In this document: positions 38,383 through 49,822 of the stretch, in pieces
Layout: the number at the start of each line of letters is the position of its first letter
Position numbering within the stretch: the stretch's first letter is position 1
Assembly: GCF_002104455.1 (NCBI RefSeq)
Contig: NZ_NBOC01000010.1
Span: 1 to 64,000, forward strand
Direction of reading: 5' to 3'
DNA from: Colwellia chukchiensis
GTDB lineage: Bacteria > Pseudomonadota > Gammaproteobacteria > Enterobacterales > Alteromonadaceae
DNA: 64,000 nt
Notes under the pieces: generated by a model
Databases searched by the model: none
Told to the model about the DNA's origin: nothing
The model's input: only the letters and a program-made list of their open reading frames with translations
Translations under genes and position numbers: made by a program

Positions 38383-41001
38383 CTAAGCGCTATTGATGTT
38401 CACCACTTTAGCTGAACTTGGGTCTTTAGTCATTTTTGCTGGGCGACTGATATGATAGCCTTGTCCAAATTCACAGCCGGCATTTTGCAGTTTTTTCAAC
38501 ATAGCGGCTGACTCTATGCCCTCAGCCACCAATCGATAGCCAAACTGAGTGCCAAGCTCATGTAAGGCCTTTACTAGCGTTAAATTTTTCTCATTATGAT
38601 TTAATGTCCGAGTAAAGCTGCGATCTAACTTAATAAATTCAAACGGGTAGTTATGTAAAAAGTTAAATGATGACAAGCCAGCGCCATAATCATCAAGCGC
38701 CAATTTAACGCCAAAGCTTTTTAGCTTGCGCAAGCCTTTCAGCGCTAACTCGGTATGCTGAGCGAAGGCTGATTCATTAAATTCTAAAATCAAGCGTTCT
38801 GGCTCTATAGTGTTAACATTGATCAACTCAATTAACTTAGCCAGTTGATTCGCTTGAATTAAGTGTCGCCCTGACAAGTTAACTGCAATATAAACATTTT
38901 CATATTCTTGCGATTGTTTCCATAACTTTAGCTGTAAACAAACTTCTTCTATCACCCAAGTTTCAATGTCCAAAATCATGCCGGTTTCTTCCGCCATAAA
39001 CAAAAACTCGCTAGGGGTCAGTAAGCCTTTAGATGGGTGTTGCCAACGTAATAAAACTTCAAAGCCTATGGCTTGAGTGGAGGTTAAATGGGAGATTTTT
39101 TGATAATGTAACTCAAATTGCTGGTTTTTAATCGCTTGGCGTAACTCTTGCTCTAAGGTCATACTGGCAATCAATTGCTCGCGCATACTATCATCAAAAA
39201 ATACAAAGCGACCACGGCCTAAGCTTTTTGCCTGATACATAGCAGCATCAGCATCGCGTAAAATTTCATTAGCATCTTTATAACTTACACGGCTTTGCGC
39301 TATACCTATACTGGCGTTGGAGTACAAGGTGTGACCATCAAGTTCATAAGGTTGGGCAATGGAGTTAATAATGCGAGCGGCGATTTCTTCAACGTCTTCA
39401 GTTGACTGTAGCGCATCTAATAACACCACAAACTCATCCCCCCCCAATCTGGCCAAGGTATCATTATCACGCACACACAAGCGCAGTCGCCGCGCTATTT
39501 CAATTAAAAACTGGTCTCCCGCATGATGACCTAATGTGTCATTGATCATTTTAAACCTGTCTAGATCAATAAACAAAAGTGAAAAACGATAATGGGGGTG
39601 ACGCTTTAAGTGCCTAATTGAATAACTTAGCCGATCAGCAAGCATGGCGCGATTGGGTAACTGAGTTAACGCATCATGATGAGCCTCATGATACAAGCGT
39701 GCTTCCGCTTTGCGACGCTCGTCTATTTGCATGCGTAAGTTTAGGTTTGTTGCTTGTAGCTCTTGGGTCCGCTCATTAACAATTTTTTCTAGCGCTTCAT
39801 GGCTTTTTAAGGCTTGCTGTTGCATTTTTTGCCGTAGAACTTCGATGGATATATGGTGACTAACAAAGCGCATCAGCTGTAAGTCTTTATGTTGATAGGC
39901 ATTTTCGTCTTGATAGTGTTGAATTGCGATAACACCAAACACTTCACCTTGATCTGATAACGGAGCGGCAAGCCAGGCTCGCGGTAAATCATGTATGGCA
40001 TGATATTGCTTCGACTTGAGCTTAGTGACTTCACCTTGTGCCGACAGGGTATAAAATTGCTCGCCATTTAACAAAATTGGTTTACCGGCGTTTATGGCCA
40101 TTTCTGATAAACCCTGGCCAAATTTTCGGGTGTTTAATTGCACCAGTTTTTCGTCACAATAATAAGGAAAAGCTAATTCACTTTTATCATCTGATAACAG
40201 AGCGATATAGAAGTTTTTTGCGCTGAGTAATTTACCGATTTCAAAATGTAATGCTTGGTAAAAATTGCCTAGCGCTTGAGATTTTGCCGTTAACTCTGAA
40301 ATATTTAGCAGCACTTGCTGTGCTTTTGCGGCAAGCTGCCTTTCGGCAATTTCGCGCTGTAGTTGTTTATTGGTTTCAGTTAATTTTTCAGTGCGTTGTA
40401 AGATGCTAGATTCCAGCAGTTCACGGCTTTTGACGCGATCTATAGCTGTCACTAAATGCTCGGCAATAAAGGCTAAAGTTTCGCAATCTCGAGCGGAGAA
40501 GTATTGTTTCTTGTCATAACTTTGCAGTGCGATAACACCAATTACCTGCTCGCCACGCTTTAGCGGCACCCCCAACCAATCAACAAATTCCGAGCCGTAT
40601 AAAACAATATCGCCACTTTTTGCCAATGCTAAGCGCTCTTTTGCTGAGCAATGCAAGGGCTGTTGACGCAAAAAAACTAATCCGGTTAGGCTTTTACGCC
40701 AGTTGGCCAAATCAACATTTTCATGTAAACGCGACTCTACTGGATTATGGCAGTGACTAAGTTGTAAGTTATTGTCGGCATCACATAGTGCAATATGAAA
40801 ACTGTCAGTGACTAATAAGGATTGAATGACGGATTTGAGTGCATGGTAAAAGACCGACATGTCATTAACAGAACCGGCTAAATCTGACAGTTGTAATAAG
40901 CCTGACTGCATAGTTTTAAGTTGTCGATACTTTTTAAGTAGCGATTTTAACTTAGGAAATTGGCGTATTGCGTGAACCGTATCCTTCGCCCTCGATTCCA
41001 T
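38383..41001 (-). CDS. GAF-GAF-GGDEF-EAL c-di-GMP signalling protein
   Basis: The 872-residue soluble protein has two GAF-like sensor domains (about residues 30-190 and 235-390), a coiled coil, a GGDEF domain (about 430-600) and an EAL domain (about 610-860). The cyclase motif RLGGDEFVVLL is intact. In the EAL domain the signature reads EVL, but the metal and catalytic residues in VNLSGRH, LEFNES, DDYGAG, IKLD and VAEGIES are present. Both activities are therefore possible, with the GAF domains choosing between them (inference). No membrane segment is seen. Confidence 0.9.
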   Translation of the reverse strand: MESRAKDTVHAIRQFPKLKSLLKKYRQLKTMQSGLLQLSDLAGSVNDMSVFYHALKSVIQSLLVTDSFHIALCDADNNLQLSHCHNPVESRLHENVDLANWRKSLTGLVFLRQQPLHCSAKERLALAKSGDIVLYGSEFVDWLGVPLKRGEQVIGVIALQSYDKKQYFSARDCETLAFIAEHLVTAIDRVKSRELLESSILQRTEKLTETNKQLQREIAERQLAAKAQQVLLNISELTAKSQALGNFYQALHFEIGKLLSAKNFYIALLSDDKSELAFPYYCDEKLVQLNTRKFGQGLSEMAINAGKPILLNGEQFYTLSAQGEVTKLKSKQYHAIHDLPRAWLAAPLSDQGEVFGVIAIQHYQDENAYQHKDLQLMRFVSHHISIEVLRQKMQQQALKSHEALEKIVNERTQELQATNLNLRMQIDERRKAEARLYHEAHHDALTQLPNRAMLADRLSYSIRHLKRHPHYRFSLLFIDLDRFKMINDTLGHHAGDQFLIEIARRLRLCVRDNDTLARLGGDEFVVLLDALQSTEDVEEIAARIINSIAQPYELDGHTLYSNASIGIAQSRVSYKDANEILRDADAAMYQAKSLGRGRFVFFDDSMREQLIASMTLEQELRQAIKNQQFELHYQKISHLTSTQAIGFEVLLRWQHPSKGLLTPSEFLFMAEETGMILDIETWVIEEVCLQLKLWKQSQEYENVYIAVNLSGRHLIQANQLAKLIELINVNTIEPERLILEFNESAFAQHTELALKGLRKLKSFGVKLALDDYGAGLSSFNFLHNYPFEFIKLDRSFTRTLNHNEKNLTLVKALHELGTQFGYRLVAEGIESAAMLKKLQNAGCEFGQGYHISRPAKMTKDPSSAKVVNINSA

Positions 41002-41136
41002 GATGGGAATTCCGTTTATTATTAGTATTATTTTTATCCGGCTAGTCTAACAAAATAAAATTTTTTCGCTAGCGTTTCACACCATTTAATCAAAAACAGT
41101 GTTTATATAATCACCAATAACTGCACAAAAGCCAGA

Positions 41137-41164
41137 CAAAAAAGCGATGGCACTGCCATCGCTT
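41137..41164 (-). terminator. Intrinsic terminator of the large TonB receptor gene
   Basis: A perfect 10-bp stem (AAGCGATGGC / GCCATCGCTT) with a three-base loop is followed on the minus strand by six Ts. It lies about 50 bp after the receptor stop. Confidence 0.85.
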
Positions 41165-41212
41165 ATACGGGTTTATCTTAGCAAGTCAACTTTGCCTGCT
41201 GATTAGCAACTC

Positions 41213-43720
41213 TTAGAATTGATATGAAGTACTGATAAATAAGTTACGACCAATCACGTCATAGATACTCGGTACCGTACCCATATCGTTACCGCCTAAC
41301 ACGGCTTCAGGCTCTTTATCAAATAGGTTTTTCACACCCGCGTTAACCACCCATTGATCATTAATATGGTAGGCCGCCGAAATGTTGTGGTAAACCACAT
41401 CATCGGTTGCAAATGGCTGACCATAGTACTCTCCGTCCATACCGCTAATAAATTGCGCGTTATAAAGTACGGTTAAGTCGTCTGAAACATAGCCATATAC
41501 CGATAAGTTTGACTTAATATCAGCATAACCACCAATATTGCCATCAATAGTGCCTGTGTAATCGGTACCATCTTGTTCGAACTCAATTAAAAATGTCGTG
41601 TCTAGCGCCACTTTAAATAAGTCATGACTATAGCTGATATTCCAATCAACCCCAGAAGTTTCTTGTGAACCTATGTTAGTTAATTGTGACGTTAACGCAG
41701 ATAAATCACCATCAGCTGTGATATTTAAACCACTACATGCGGCGCTAATACCGTTAAAACAAGCATTTAATTCTTGTTGAACATCAACACGACTAATTGC
41801 GTTGGTGATATCAAATGCCCAGTAGTCCACTGTGGTCGACAAACCGTCCATAACTTCCCAAACCATACCAAAAGTAAACGACTCACTTTCTTCAGGTTGT
41901 AGGTTTTCATCACTGGTGTAATTAACTTTGATTTGTGCATCAAGTTCATTACCCCAAGGGTCGCTTAGGTAGTCGTATGAACCACTATCGCCGCCGTATA
42001 GCTCACTAACACTTGGTGCTCTAAAGCCTGTTGCCGCCACTGAGCGGATCATAAAGGCATCATTTAATCGGTACGTAGCGCCTAACTTCCAAGTAATTTC
42101 GCCACCAAAAGTAGAATACTCATCGTAACGTGACGCCGCTTCAAAGGTTAATTGCTCAGTCACAGGTACTGAGATTTCACCATAAATCGACTGCACTGAA
42201 TAGTCGCCGTCAGTCGCAAATTGTTGTGCTGCTGTACTTTCACCGCGTTGGGTAATTTCATCAGGCGTGTAGTAACCACTTTCATGACGGGTTTCAAAAC
42301 CAATCGCATAGCCGATATCACTTGCCGTAACACCGCTAAAGCCAGCTGCTAATGTGAATTGCTTGTTACCGCCTTCATTTTCTTCCGTGTATAAAATGCC
42401 TTGCGCTGCTAAGTCACTATTGGCCATAGCATCACCACTAAACCAGGCATTTTGATCTTGATAGATGCTGCTGATCATATTACCGGCATGAATAGAGTTT
42501 TGCACACTGTCTTTCGAGTCATTACGGCCGTAAGTGGCTGAAATATCCCACATAGCGTCATTGTCTAAGTAGCCTTTTAAGCCAATAGATGCGCGGTAAG
42601 TATCGGTTTCTTGTGAGAAAATACGAGGTCCTGCATCTGTCATACGACGGCGATAATTTACCGTATCTTCAATAACATGATGCTTAGTTGGATCAGCAAT
42701 ATCGGCATTTAATTTATCATAGGCAGCTTGAATGTTAGTTAGGTGTAACGCATCCAACTTATTGCTGGCTAGGTCTAAATTAGCTGGCTGTGGTGCCATT
42801 TGCTGATTTGACTCACGGCGGGTATACATAAAATCAAAGCTTAACTCAGTATCTGAGTCTAATTCGGTATTGTAAGCACTAAAGACACTGAATAATTCAT
42901 TAGGTGTTTGCGCGTAACTATCGTCGGTATAGTCATAAGACGTGTCTCTTGGCTTTAAACCACCAGCACCATCAGCAACTAAACCGCCTAATGAACCGGT
43001 AGGAATAAATGATGACGCACCCGGCTCAACAAAGTCACGATCAGATTGAATAATCTCACCACGATCTGAATATTGTAAACCAACAACTAAGTTACCTTGG
43101 GCTAATTCTAAACCATGCAAAATGCTGATGCCTTTGCTGGTGCCATCACCTTTATCGGTTTGACTAGCATCAAGCGTTAACTCGGTACCGACAAAGTCTT
43201 TTTTGGTAATAATATTAACCACGCCGGCAATGGCATCTGATCCATAAACCGCAGACGCACCATCTTTAAGAATTTCGATGTTTTGAATCATAGCTACGGG
43301 AATGGTATTTAAGTCAACCGCAGAATCTGCACCTGTACCTGATGACACCATACGACGGCCGTTTAATAACACTAACGTGCGCTGTACACCCATTCCGCGT
43401 AAGTTAACGGTAGCTGAACCACCCGAGCCATTATTGGTGGTTGCACCTAAATTCATGCCGGCAGCGGTAGGCTGTGCTGATAAAATTTCTTCAACTGAGT
43501 TATAACCACTTTGGGCGATAAACGCTGAAGATATAACCGTTACTGGACTCGCTGTTTCGATATCAGTGCGATTAATACGTGAACCGGTAACTTCAATTCG
43601 CTCAACGCTGGCATTTTCACCTGCGGCAGCATTGGCGGCATTAGCAATAAATAACGAGCTACCTGCACCGATGAGCAATGCACTACGAATGGCATTGCCT
43701 AAAACTTGCTCTGAAAACAT
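41213..43720 (-). CDS. TonB-dependent outer-membrane receptor, 835 residues
   Basis: The protein has an N-terminal signal (about residues 1-33) and the start of the plug domain RIEVTGSRINRTDIET. The plug contains VNLRGMGVQRTLVLLNGRR and AVYGSDAIAGVVNIITKKDF, and a 22-strand barrel ends in YDVIGRNLFISTSYQF. This oligomer/peptide-type class is abundant in Alteromonadales and usually imports sugars, peptides or similar nutrients. No cognate enzymes are adjacent, so the substrate is unknown. Nested palindromes upstream (43910-43973) suggest a specific repressor or activator. A terminator follows. Confidence 0.92.
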   Translation of the reverse strand: MFSEQVLGNAIRSALLIGAGSSLFIANAANAAAGENASVERIEVTGSRINRTDIETASPVTVISSAFIAQSGYNSVEEILSAQPTAAGMNLGATTNNGSGGSATVNLRGMGVQRTLVLLNGRRMVSSGTGADSAVDLNTIPVAMIQNIEILKDGASAVYGSDAIAGVVNIITKKDFVGTELTLDASQTDKGDGTSKGISILHGLELAQGNLVVGLQYSDRGEIIQSDRDFVEPGASSFIPTGSLGGLVADGAGGLKPRDTSYDYTDDSYAQTPNELFSVFSAYNTELDSDTELSFDFMYTRRESNQQMAPQPANLDLASNKLDALHLTNIQAAYDKLNADIADPTKHHVIEDTVNYRRRMTDAGPRIFSQETDTYRASIGLKGYLDNDAMWDISATYGRNDSKDSVQNSIHAGNMISSIYQDQNAWFSGDAMANSDLAAQGILYTEENEGGNKQFTLAAGFSGVTASDIGYAIGFETRHESGYYTPDEITQRGESTAAQQFATDGDYSVQSIYGEISVPVTEQLTFEAASRYDEYSTFGGEITWKLGATYRLNDAFMIRSVAATGFRAPSVSELYGGDSGSYDYLSDPWGNELDAQIKVNYTSDENLQPEESESFTFGMVWEVMDGLSTTVDYWAFDITNAISRVDVQQELNACFNGISAACSGLNITADGDLSALTSQLTNIGSQETSGVDWNISYSHDLFKVALDTTFLIEFEQDGTDYTGTIDGNIGGYADIKSNLSVYGYVSDDLTVLYNAQFISGMDGEYYGQPFATDDVVYHNISAAYHINDQWVVNAGVKNLFDKEPEAVLGGNDMGTVPSIYDVIGRNLFISTSYQF

Positions 43721-43909
43721 TTACTTCTCCAAAATTCAATGAATCGTTTTATTTTTTGTTGGCGATTGGCGCCTAAAAACATCTTGCGACAAAAGTTCAC
43801 TGAGGATTGTTATTTAATGTTGGAGAGTTGTTATTTTTTCACGGATGATGTTATTTAAAGTTATTTTGTTACACTTAACTTACATTTAATGATGTGAATG
43901 ATAGCGCAC

Positions 43910-43973
43910 GTTAACCGATAAAAGCTGTGCAATTGCACAAGATTAGCGGCAAAGATCACCATTATCGGTTAAC
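43910..43973. promoter_or_regulatory. Nested palindromes upstream of a TonB receptor
   Basis: GTTAACCGATAA at 43910-43921 and TTATCGGTTAAC at 43962-43973 are perfect inverted repeats 40 bp apart. Between them at 43926-43939 is TGTGCAATTGCACA, a perfect 14-bp palindrome. The group lies about 190-255 bp upstream of the receptor start and looks like a composite operator. Confidence 0.5.
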
Positions 43974-44061
43974 TTATCATCACCTATATATACATAGCTG
44001 TTTATTATCTAGGGTTTTATATCAGCAAGCTATAGCCACAACCGAGCTAAATTTTACCGAT

Positions 44062-44089
44062 AAAAAAACCGGCAAAAGCCGGTTTTTTT
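44062..44089 (-). terminator. Intrinsic terminator of rpoH
   Basis: The stem AAAACCGGC / GCCGGTTTT with an AAAA loop has A- and T-runs on both sides. It lies about 30 bp downstream of the rpoH stop on the minus strand. Confidence 0.85.
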
Positions 44090-44115
44090 CTTCATTATTT
44101 TAGTTTGGCGAAAGC

Positions 44116-44976
44116 TTATGCCATAGCACCTTTAAGTTTGGTCAGCGCATTTTTCTCTAATTGTCTAACTCGCTCTGCAGAAATATCGTACTTATCCGCT
44201 AACTCTTGCAGAGTTGATTTATCGTCAAGTAACCAACGGGTGCGAATAATATCTTGGCTACGCTCATCCAAGCTGACTAAAGCATTGCTCAATCTAGCAT
44301 TGGCATGCTGTTCCCAGTTTGAATCTTCAACTTCTGTAGCAAGATCTGACTGCTTGTCTTCTAAATATTGTGCAGGAGAGTAAGCACTAGCACCTGAGTT
44401 ATCATCATCATCGGTTGACAGCTCAAACGCTTGGTCTTGGTTGCTCATGCGAGATTCCATTTCCATAACGTCTTTAGTACTGACACCTAACGATTGTGCT
44501 ACGTTTTCAACTTCATCATGACTAAACCAACCTAAGCGCTTTTTATTTTTGCGCAGGTTAAAAAATAATTTACGTTGTGCTTTCGTGGTCGCTACTTTAA
44601 CAATGCGCCAATTTTTCAACACAAATTCATGGATTTCAGCTTTAATCCAATGCACGGCAAACGACACCAAACGCACACCCACTTCAGGGTTAAAACGCTT
44701 CACGGCTTTCATCAGACCAACATTGCCTTCTTGAATCAAGTCAGCTTGTGGTAAGCCATAGCCGGCATAGCCTTTAGCAACATGAATAACAAAACGGAGA
44801 TGCGACATAATCAGTTCTTGCGCCGCTTTTAAATCATTTTCAGTATATAAACGAGTTGCTAACTCATGCTCTTTTTCAGCACTTAACATGGGAATGCTGT
44901 AAGCTGATTGCACGTATGCTTCAATGCTGCCACTTTTCGGGACAGTTAACGCCATTGATTGCATTGATTCACTCAT
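44116..44976 (-). CDS. rpoH: Heat-shock sigma factor RpoH (sigma-32)
   Basis: RpoH directs RNA polymerase to heat-shock promoters. The 286-residue protein has region 2 ([36 protein letters not shown]), the RpoH box QRKLFFNLR that distinguishes it from other sigma factors, and region 4 ([19 protein letters not shown]). A perfect AAGGAGG lies six bases before ATG 44976. It follows ftsX on the same strand, the standard ftsYEX-rpoH order. Confidence 0.97.
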   Translation of the reverse strand: MSESMQSMALTVPKSGSIEAYVQSAYSIPMLSAEKEHELATRLYTENDLKAAQELIMSHLRFVIHVAKGYAGYGLPQADLIQEGNVGLMKAVKRFNPEVGVRLVSFAVHWIKAEIHEFVLKNWRIVKVATTKAQRKLFFNLRKNKKRLGWFSHDEVENVAQSLGVSTKDVMEMESRMSNQDQAFELSTDDDDNSGASAYSPAQYLEDKQSDLATEVEDSNWEQHANARLSNALVSLDERSQDIIRTRWLLDDKSTLQELADKYDISAERVRQLEKNALTKLKGAMA

Positions 44977-45167
44977 TTAAAACCTCCTTTATCTCATCGA
45001 GCTCGTGATCATAACACATCTCACTAGCTATCTCGACTGTATACGCCAACAGTAGCTTAGAAGACAGGGTGAGACAATAGTATCTTTCGAATTTTTTCGG
45101 AAAAGTTTGTTAAACTTTGTTATAAAACTGTAAACAGCCCAAAATTGGCGTTATTTTTCGCTAAATT

Positions 45168-46142
45168 TTAATCAGCCGTAGGCTCTATAGCTCGGATATG
45201 TTGACGTACAGAAATATAGCTGCCTAATAAACCTAATGCTATTGCCGTTAATTGCAGCAGCAGCATCTCTGCCAACGATAAGCCTGCCAAGGTAAATTGG
45301 CTTTGATATAGGTCAGTTAATTGCCGTAACGCCCCAGACAAGTAGTTCGCTAAAATAGCCACGCATAAACTTGCAACAAAACCGCCAAGCACGCCATACC
45401 AAACACCTGCATATAAAAATGGCCGTTGAATAAAGCTATCGGTCGCGCCAACCAGTTTCATTACCGCGATGGCATCTTTTTGGTTTAATATCGCCAAGCG
45501 AATAGTGTTGCCAATAATCAATACCACCGACAAGCATAACAGGACGGCAATAGCGATCACCACATCTTCTATCAGCGCTGCCATGGCCTCGAGTCGTGTT
45601 AACCATTCAAGATCAAGCTTGCCTTGTTCAACATTACGCTCTTGTTCTAGTTTAAGCAGCAACTCATGCGCTGCTTGTGTTTGGCTAAACCTTTGATTTG
45701 GTGTAACTAAAATAGTTGCCGGTAACGGATTTTGTGTTAAATATTCAAGCGCCTGACCAAAGCCAGAGTTCACCTTAAATTCCGCTAAGGCCTGCTGCGC
45801 TGAAATATAGACCACATTCTCTACCTCTGGATATAGCGCGATACGCTGCACTAAATTTTGCGCCGCTTGCTCAGAGGTTGATAATTTTAAAAATAAGGTA
45901 ATTTCAGAGGCTGACTGCCATTGCTGGGTTACTGCCTCGGTATTTTTAACAAATAAATGTAGGGTAGCGGGTAAAGTTAAACTGATGCCCAACACCAATA
46001 CGGTCATCACTGAGGTAAAGGGCGTACGCCATAAGTCGCCTAAACTGCCGATAGCTTGTTGTAGATGACGAATTACCCTAGCGGTAATACGACCTGTCCA
46101 ACCGAGTTGATGATGACTTTGCCGACTATAGTTAGTTTGCAT
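45168..46142 (-). CDS. ftsX: Cell-division ABC transporter permease-like FtsX
   Basis: FtsX, with FtsE, controls periplasmic murein hydrolase activators at the septum. The 324-residue protein has a membrane helix near residue 45, a large periplasmic loop (about 70-190) and three further helices in the C-terminal half, with KDAIAVMKLVGATDSFIQRPF as the conserved coupling region. Its start overlaps ftsE by 11 bp. Confidence 0.95.
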   Translation of the reverse strand: MQTNYSRQSHHQLGWTGRITARVIRHLQQAIGSLGDLWRTPFTSVMTVLVLGISLTLPATLHLFVKNTEAVTQQWQSASEITLFLKLSTSEQAAQNLVQRIALYPEVENVVYISAQQALAEFKVNSGFGQALEYLTQNPLPATILVTPNQRFSQTQAAHELLLKLEQERNVEQGKLDLEWLTRLEAMAALIEDVVIAIAVLLCLSVVLIIGNTIRLAILNQKDAIAVMKLVGATDSFIQRPFLYAGVWYGVLGGFVASLCVAILANYLSGALRQLTDLYQSQFTLAGLSLAEMLLLQLTAIALGLLGSYISVRQHIRAIEPTAD

Positions 46143-46830
46143 CTGTTGCCCCTGCTTTTAAACCATCAACAACACCATCGGTGATCATATGACCTTGCTT
46201 TAGTGTTAGGGTACGATACTTCATGCGGGCAATAAGACCCAGATCATGGGTGGCAATTAAAACACTAACCCCCATATCATTAAACTCTTCAAATAAACGT
46301 ATAATGTCGAGTGACAATTTCGGATCTAAATTACCGGTTGGCTCATCCGCTAATAAAATCGGCGGCTTATTAACAATCGCGCGGGCAATGCCTACTCTTT
46401 GTTGCTCGCCACCTGAAAGCATATAGGGAAAACACTTTAACTTACTGCTTAAATGTACCTTGTCAAGCGCCGCTTCTACCCGTTTACGGGTTTCTTTATG
46501 GCTATAACCTTCAATAATGAGCGGTAAGGCGACATTATCAAATACGGTTCTATCCAGTAATAAGTTATGATTTTGAAAAATCATGCCAATACCACGGCGC
46601 ACATAAGGTATTTGCTGGTATTGAATGGTGGCTAGTTCAGTACCATTAATTTCAATACTACCGGCACTGGGCTTTTCCATCATCGACATTAACTTTAACA
46701 AGGTACTTTTACCAGCACCTGAGTGACCCGTTAAAAACGCCATTTCACCTGGTGCAATGCTAAAGCTCACGTTTTTAAGCGCTAGAAAGCCACCTGGGTA
46801 AGTTTTACTGACGTTGTTAAACTGGATCAT
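46132..46830 (-). CDS. ftsE: Cell-division ATP-binding protein FtsE
   Basis: The ATPase partner of FtsX, 232 residues. It has Walker A (GHSGAGKSTLLKLMS), the Q-loop, the ABC signature LSGGEQQRVGIARA and Walker B (ILLADEPTGNLD), plus the D-loop and H-loop (IATHDLGL). It starts 8 bp after ftsY and overlaps ftsX. Confidence 0.97.
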   Translation of the reverse strand: MIQFNNVSKTYPGGFLALKNVSFSIAPGEMAFLTGHSGAGKSTLLKLMSMMEKPSAGSIEINGTELATIQYQQIPYVRRGIGMIFQNHNLLLDRTVFDNVALPLIIEGYSHKETRKRVEAALDKVHLSSKLKCFPYMLSGGEQQRVGIARAIVNKPPILLADEPTGNLDPKLSLDIIRLFEEFNDMGVSVLIATHDLGLIARMKYRTLTLKQGHMITDGVVDGLKAGATDAN

Positions 46831-46838
46831 AAAATCTC

Positions 46839-48065
<1,227 letters not shown>

Positions 48066-48240
48066 AAGTGTATTTACAATATTAATTTAATGGGTAAGTT
48101 TACTTTTAAAATCATTTGTCTAAGCTTGGTTATCATGACCAGCAGACATTAGAACAATTGGTATTCAGCAGTAAACAAGGATAAAATTGTCGCTATAGTA
48201 ACACCTAACCTGCCGACAAAAAACAAAAGCTGTTTAAGAT

Positions 48241-48846
48241 ATGAGCAAAGTCAAAAAACAACAAGACAAAAACGCCCGCAAAGGCCAAATTCGTATCATT
48301 TCTGGTCAACACCGTGGCCGTAAATTACCGGTACTTTTGGCAGATGGCTTACGACCAACCACAGATCGTGTTAAAGAAACCGTTTTTAATTGGCTAATGC
48401 CATATATTCAAGACAGTAACTGTTTAGATTGTTTCGCTGGCTCGGGCAGTTTAGGCTTTGAAGCCCTATCACGCGGCGCCAGTGCAGTTACCTTAGTAGA
48501 ACTAAATAAAGCAGCGGCGCAGCAATTAAAAAGCAATAAAAGTTTATTGCAAGCACAGCAAATGCAAGTTATTCAGCAAAATGCTTTAGCGTTTTTGCAA
48601 CAAAACCAAGAACGGTTCTCGTTGGTGTTTCTCGACCCGCCATTTCGACAAGGATTAGCACAACAAAGCGCAGAGCTATTAGCAGCAAAAGGTTTAACTG
48701 ACGATGCCTTGATCTATGTAGAAATGGAAGCAGATCACAATCAACAAGCCATGCCGAGCCATTGGCAATTGTTAAAAGAAAAAATAGCCGGGCAAGTGAT
48801 TTACCGCCTTTATCAAAATAGCCAACAGCCTAAATGCACTATTTGA
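48241..48846 (+). CDS. rsmD: 16S rRNA (guanine966-N2)-methyltransferase RsmD
   Basis: RsmD methylates G966 of 16S rRNA in the assembled small subunit. The 201-residue protein has a basic start, IISGQHRGRKLPV, RPTTDRVKETVFNWL, the SAM-binding CFAGSGSLGFEALSRGA and the catalytic LDPPFRQG. It is divergent from ftsY, as in E. coli. Confidence 0.95.
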   Translation: MSKVKKQQDKNARKGQIRIISGQHRGRKLPVLLADGLRPTTDRVKETVFNWLMPYIQDSNCLDCFAGSGSLGFEALSRGASAVTLVELNKAAAQQLKSNKSLLQAQQMQVIQQNALAFLQQNQERFSLVFLDPPFRQGLAQQSAELLAAKGLTDDALIYVEMEADHNQQAMPSHWQLLKEKIAGQVIYRLYQNSQQPKCTI

Positions 48847-48901
48847 CCTTGTCGATATGCGTATAACTAAATCACTACCTAGATCTGCTGTCTTGCTATA
48901 T

Positions 48902-48938
48902 AAAAAGCCATAATTGTTGATAACAATTATGGCTTTTT
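48902..48938. terminator. Bidirectional intrinsic terminator between rsmD and speE
   Basis: A perfect 17-bp inverted repeat (AAAAAGCCATAATTGTT and its complement) with a three-base loop lies between the convergent genes and has A and T runs at its ends. Confidence 0.9.
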
Positions 48939-48961
48939 ATCAACTAGTTGGCAGCAAGGCG

Positions 48962-49822
48962 TTAACTATTATCAATTAAACCTGCTAAGCCCTTTTTGAC
49001 AAAGTTTGGTAACGCAAAGGCGGCACTGTGTAACGCCTGATTATAATACTGAAAATCAAGGCCGCTGGCAGCAACGCGTGTTGCGTCAAAGTCAGCCACT
49101 GGGTGATATTGCTTGCTCGCAAACGTAAAGCTCCACAAGCCGCCTGGGTACGTTAAATTACTAAACGAGTATAAATAACTTTGCGGGAATACCGCATTCA
49201 AAACTTTTAATAGTGATTGCTGAATTTCCATGGCATACCATGATGATTCGCCTTGTGAGACCACAATGCCGTCAGCAGATAAGCAATTAAACACATCTTG
49301 GTAGAAGGCTTCGCCAAACAAAGGTTGCGCAGGACCAATTGGATCAGTGCTATCAACAATGATGACATCAAACTTTTCTGTTGTTTGTTTAACAAACTCA
49401 ACACCATCACCAATAATGAGTTGCAGTTTTTCATGATCTAAGTCTTTGGCGGTTTGCGGAATATGTTGACGACAGGCCTCAACCACCATGGCATCAATTT
49501 CCACCATAGTGCATTTTTCCACACTCTGATGGCGCAGCACTTCACGGGCGGTACCACCGTCGCCACCACCAATAATTAACACATTTTTCGGCGCCGGATG
49601 AACAAATAGTGGCACATGCGTGATCATGTCATGGTAGGCAAATTCATCACGCTCGGTGACCATAACTAAGCCATCATTAAGCAACATTTTGCCATGGCCC
49701 TTTGTTTCAACAACATCTACCGTTTGAAAGTCACTTTTACCAGAAAAAAGCACTTTTTCTACTTTAAATTTTAACCCTAAAAAGTCTTCAAATTTTTCTT
49801 CTAGCCATAAATCAGAGTGCAT
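48962..49822 (-). CDS. speE: Spermidine synthase
   Basis: SpeE transfers aminopropyl from decarboxylated AdoMet to putrescine. The 286-residue protein has LWLEEKFEDFLGLKFKVEK at the start, the SAM-site IIGGGDGGTAREVLRH, the substrate residues in DSTDPIGPAQPLF and the family length. ATG 49822 (MHSDLWLEE) is chosen because GGAG lies six bases before it; a longer frame up to 49945 would overlap speD too far. It overlaps speD by 11 bp, so decarboxylase and synthase are coupled. Confidence 0.95.
   Translation of the reverse strand: MHSDLWLEEKFEDFLGLKFKVEKVLFSGKSDFQTVDVVETKGHGKMLLNDGLVMVTERDEFAYHDMITHVPLFVHPAPKNVLIIGGGDGGTAREVLRHQSVEKCTMVEIDAMVVEACRQHIPQTAKDLDHEKLQLIIGDGVEFVKQTTEKFDVIIVDSTDPIGPAQPLFGEAFYQDVFNCLSADGIVVSQGESSWYAMEIQQSLLKVLNAVFPQSYLYSFSNLTYPGGLWSFTFASKQYHPVADFDATRVAASGLDFQYYNQALHSAAFALPNFVKKGLAGLIDNS

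Larger units (their letters stand above)
43721..44115. other. Intergenic region with nested palindromes and the rpoH terminator
   Basis: This 395-bp gap upstream of the large TonB receptor contains an AT-rich leader, a 14-bp palindrome inside a 12-bp inverted repeat (43910-43973), and the rpoH terminator (44062-44089). No open frame is credible. Confidence 0.6.

Noticed and set aside
38383-41001. EAL domain considered inactive because the signature reads EVL
   Set aside because: The catalytic glutamate is kept and the other metal-binding and catalytic residues of the domain are present, so activity is still likely.
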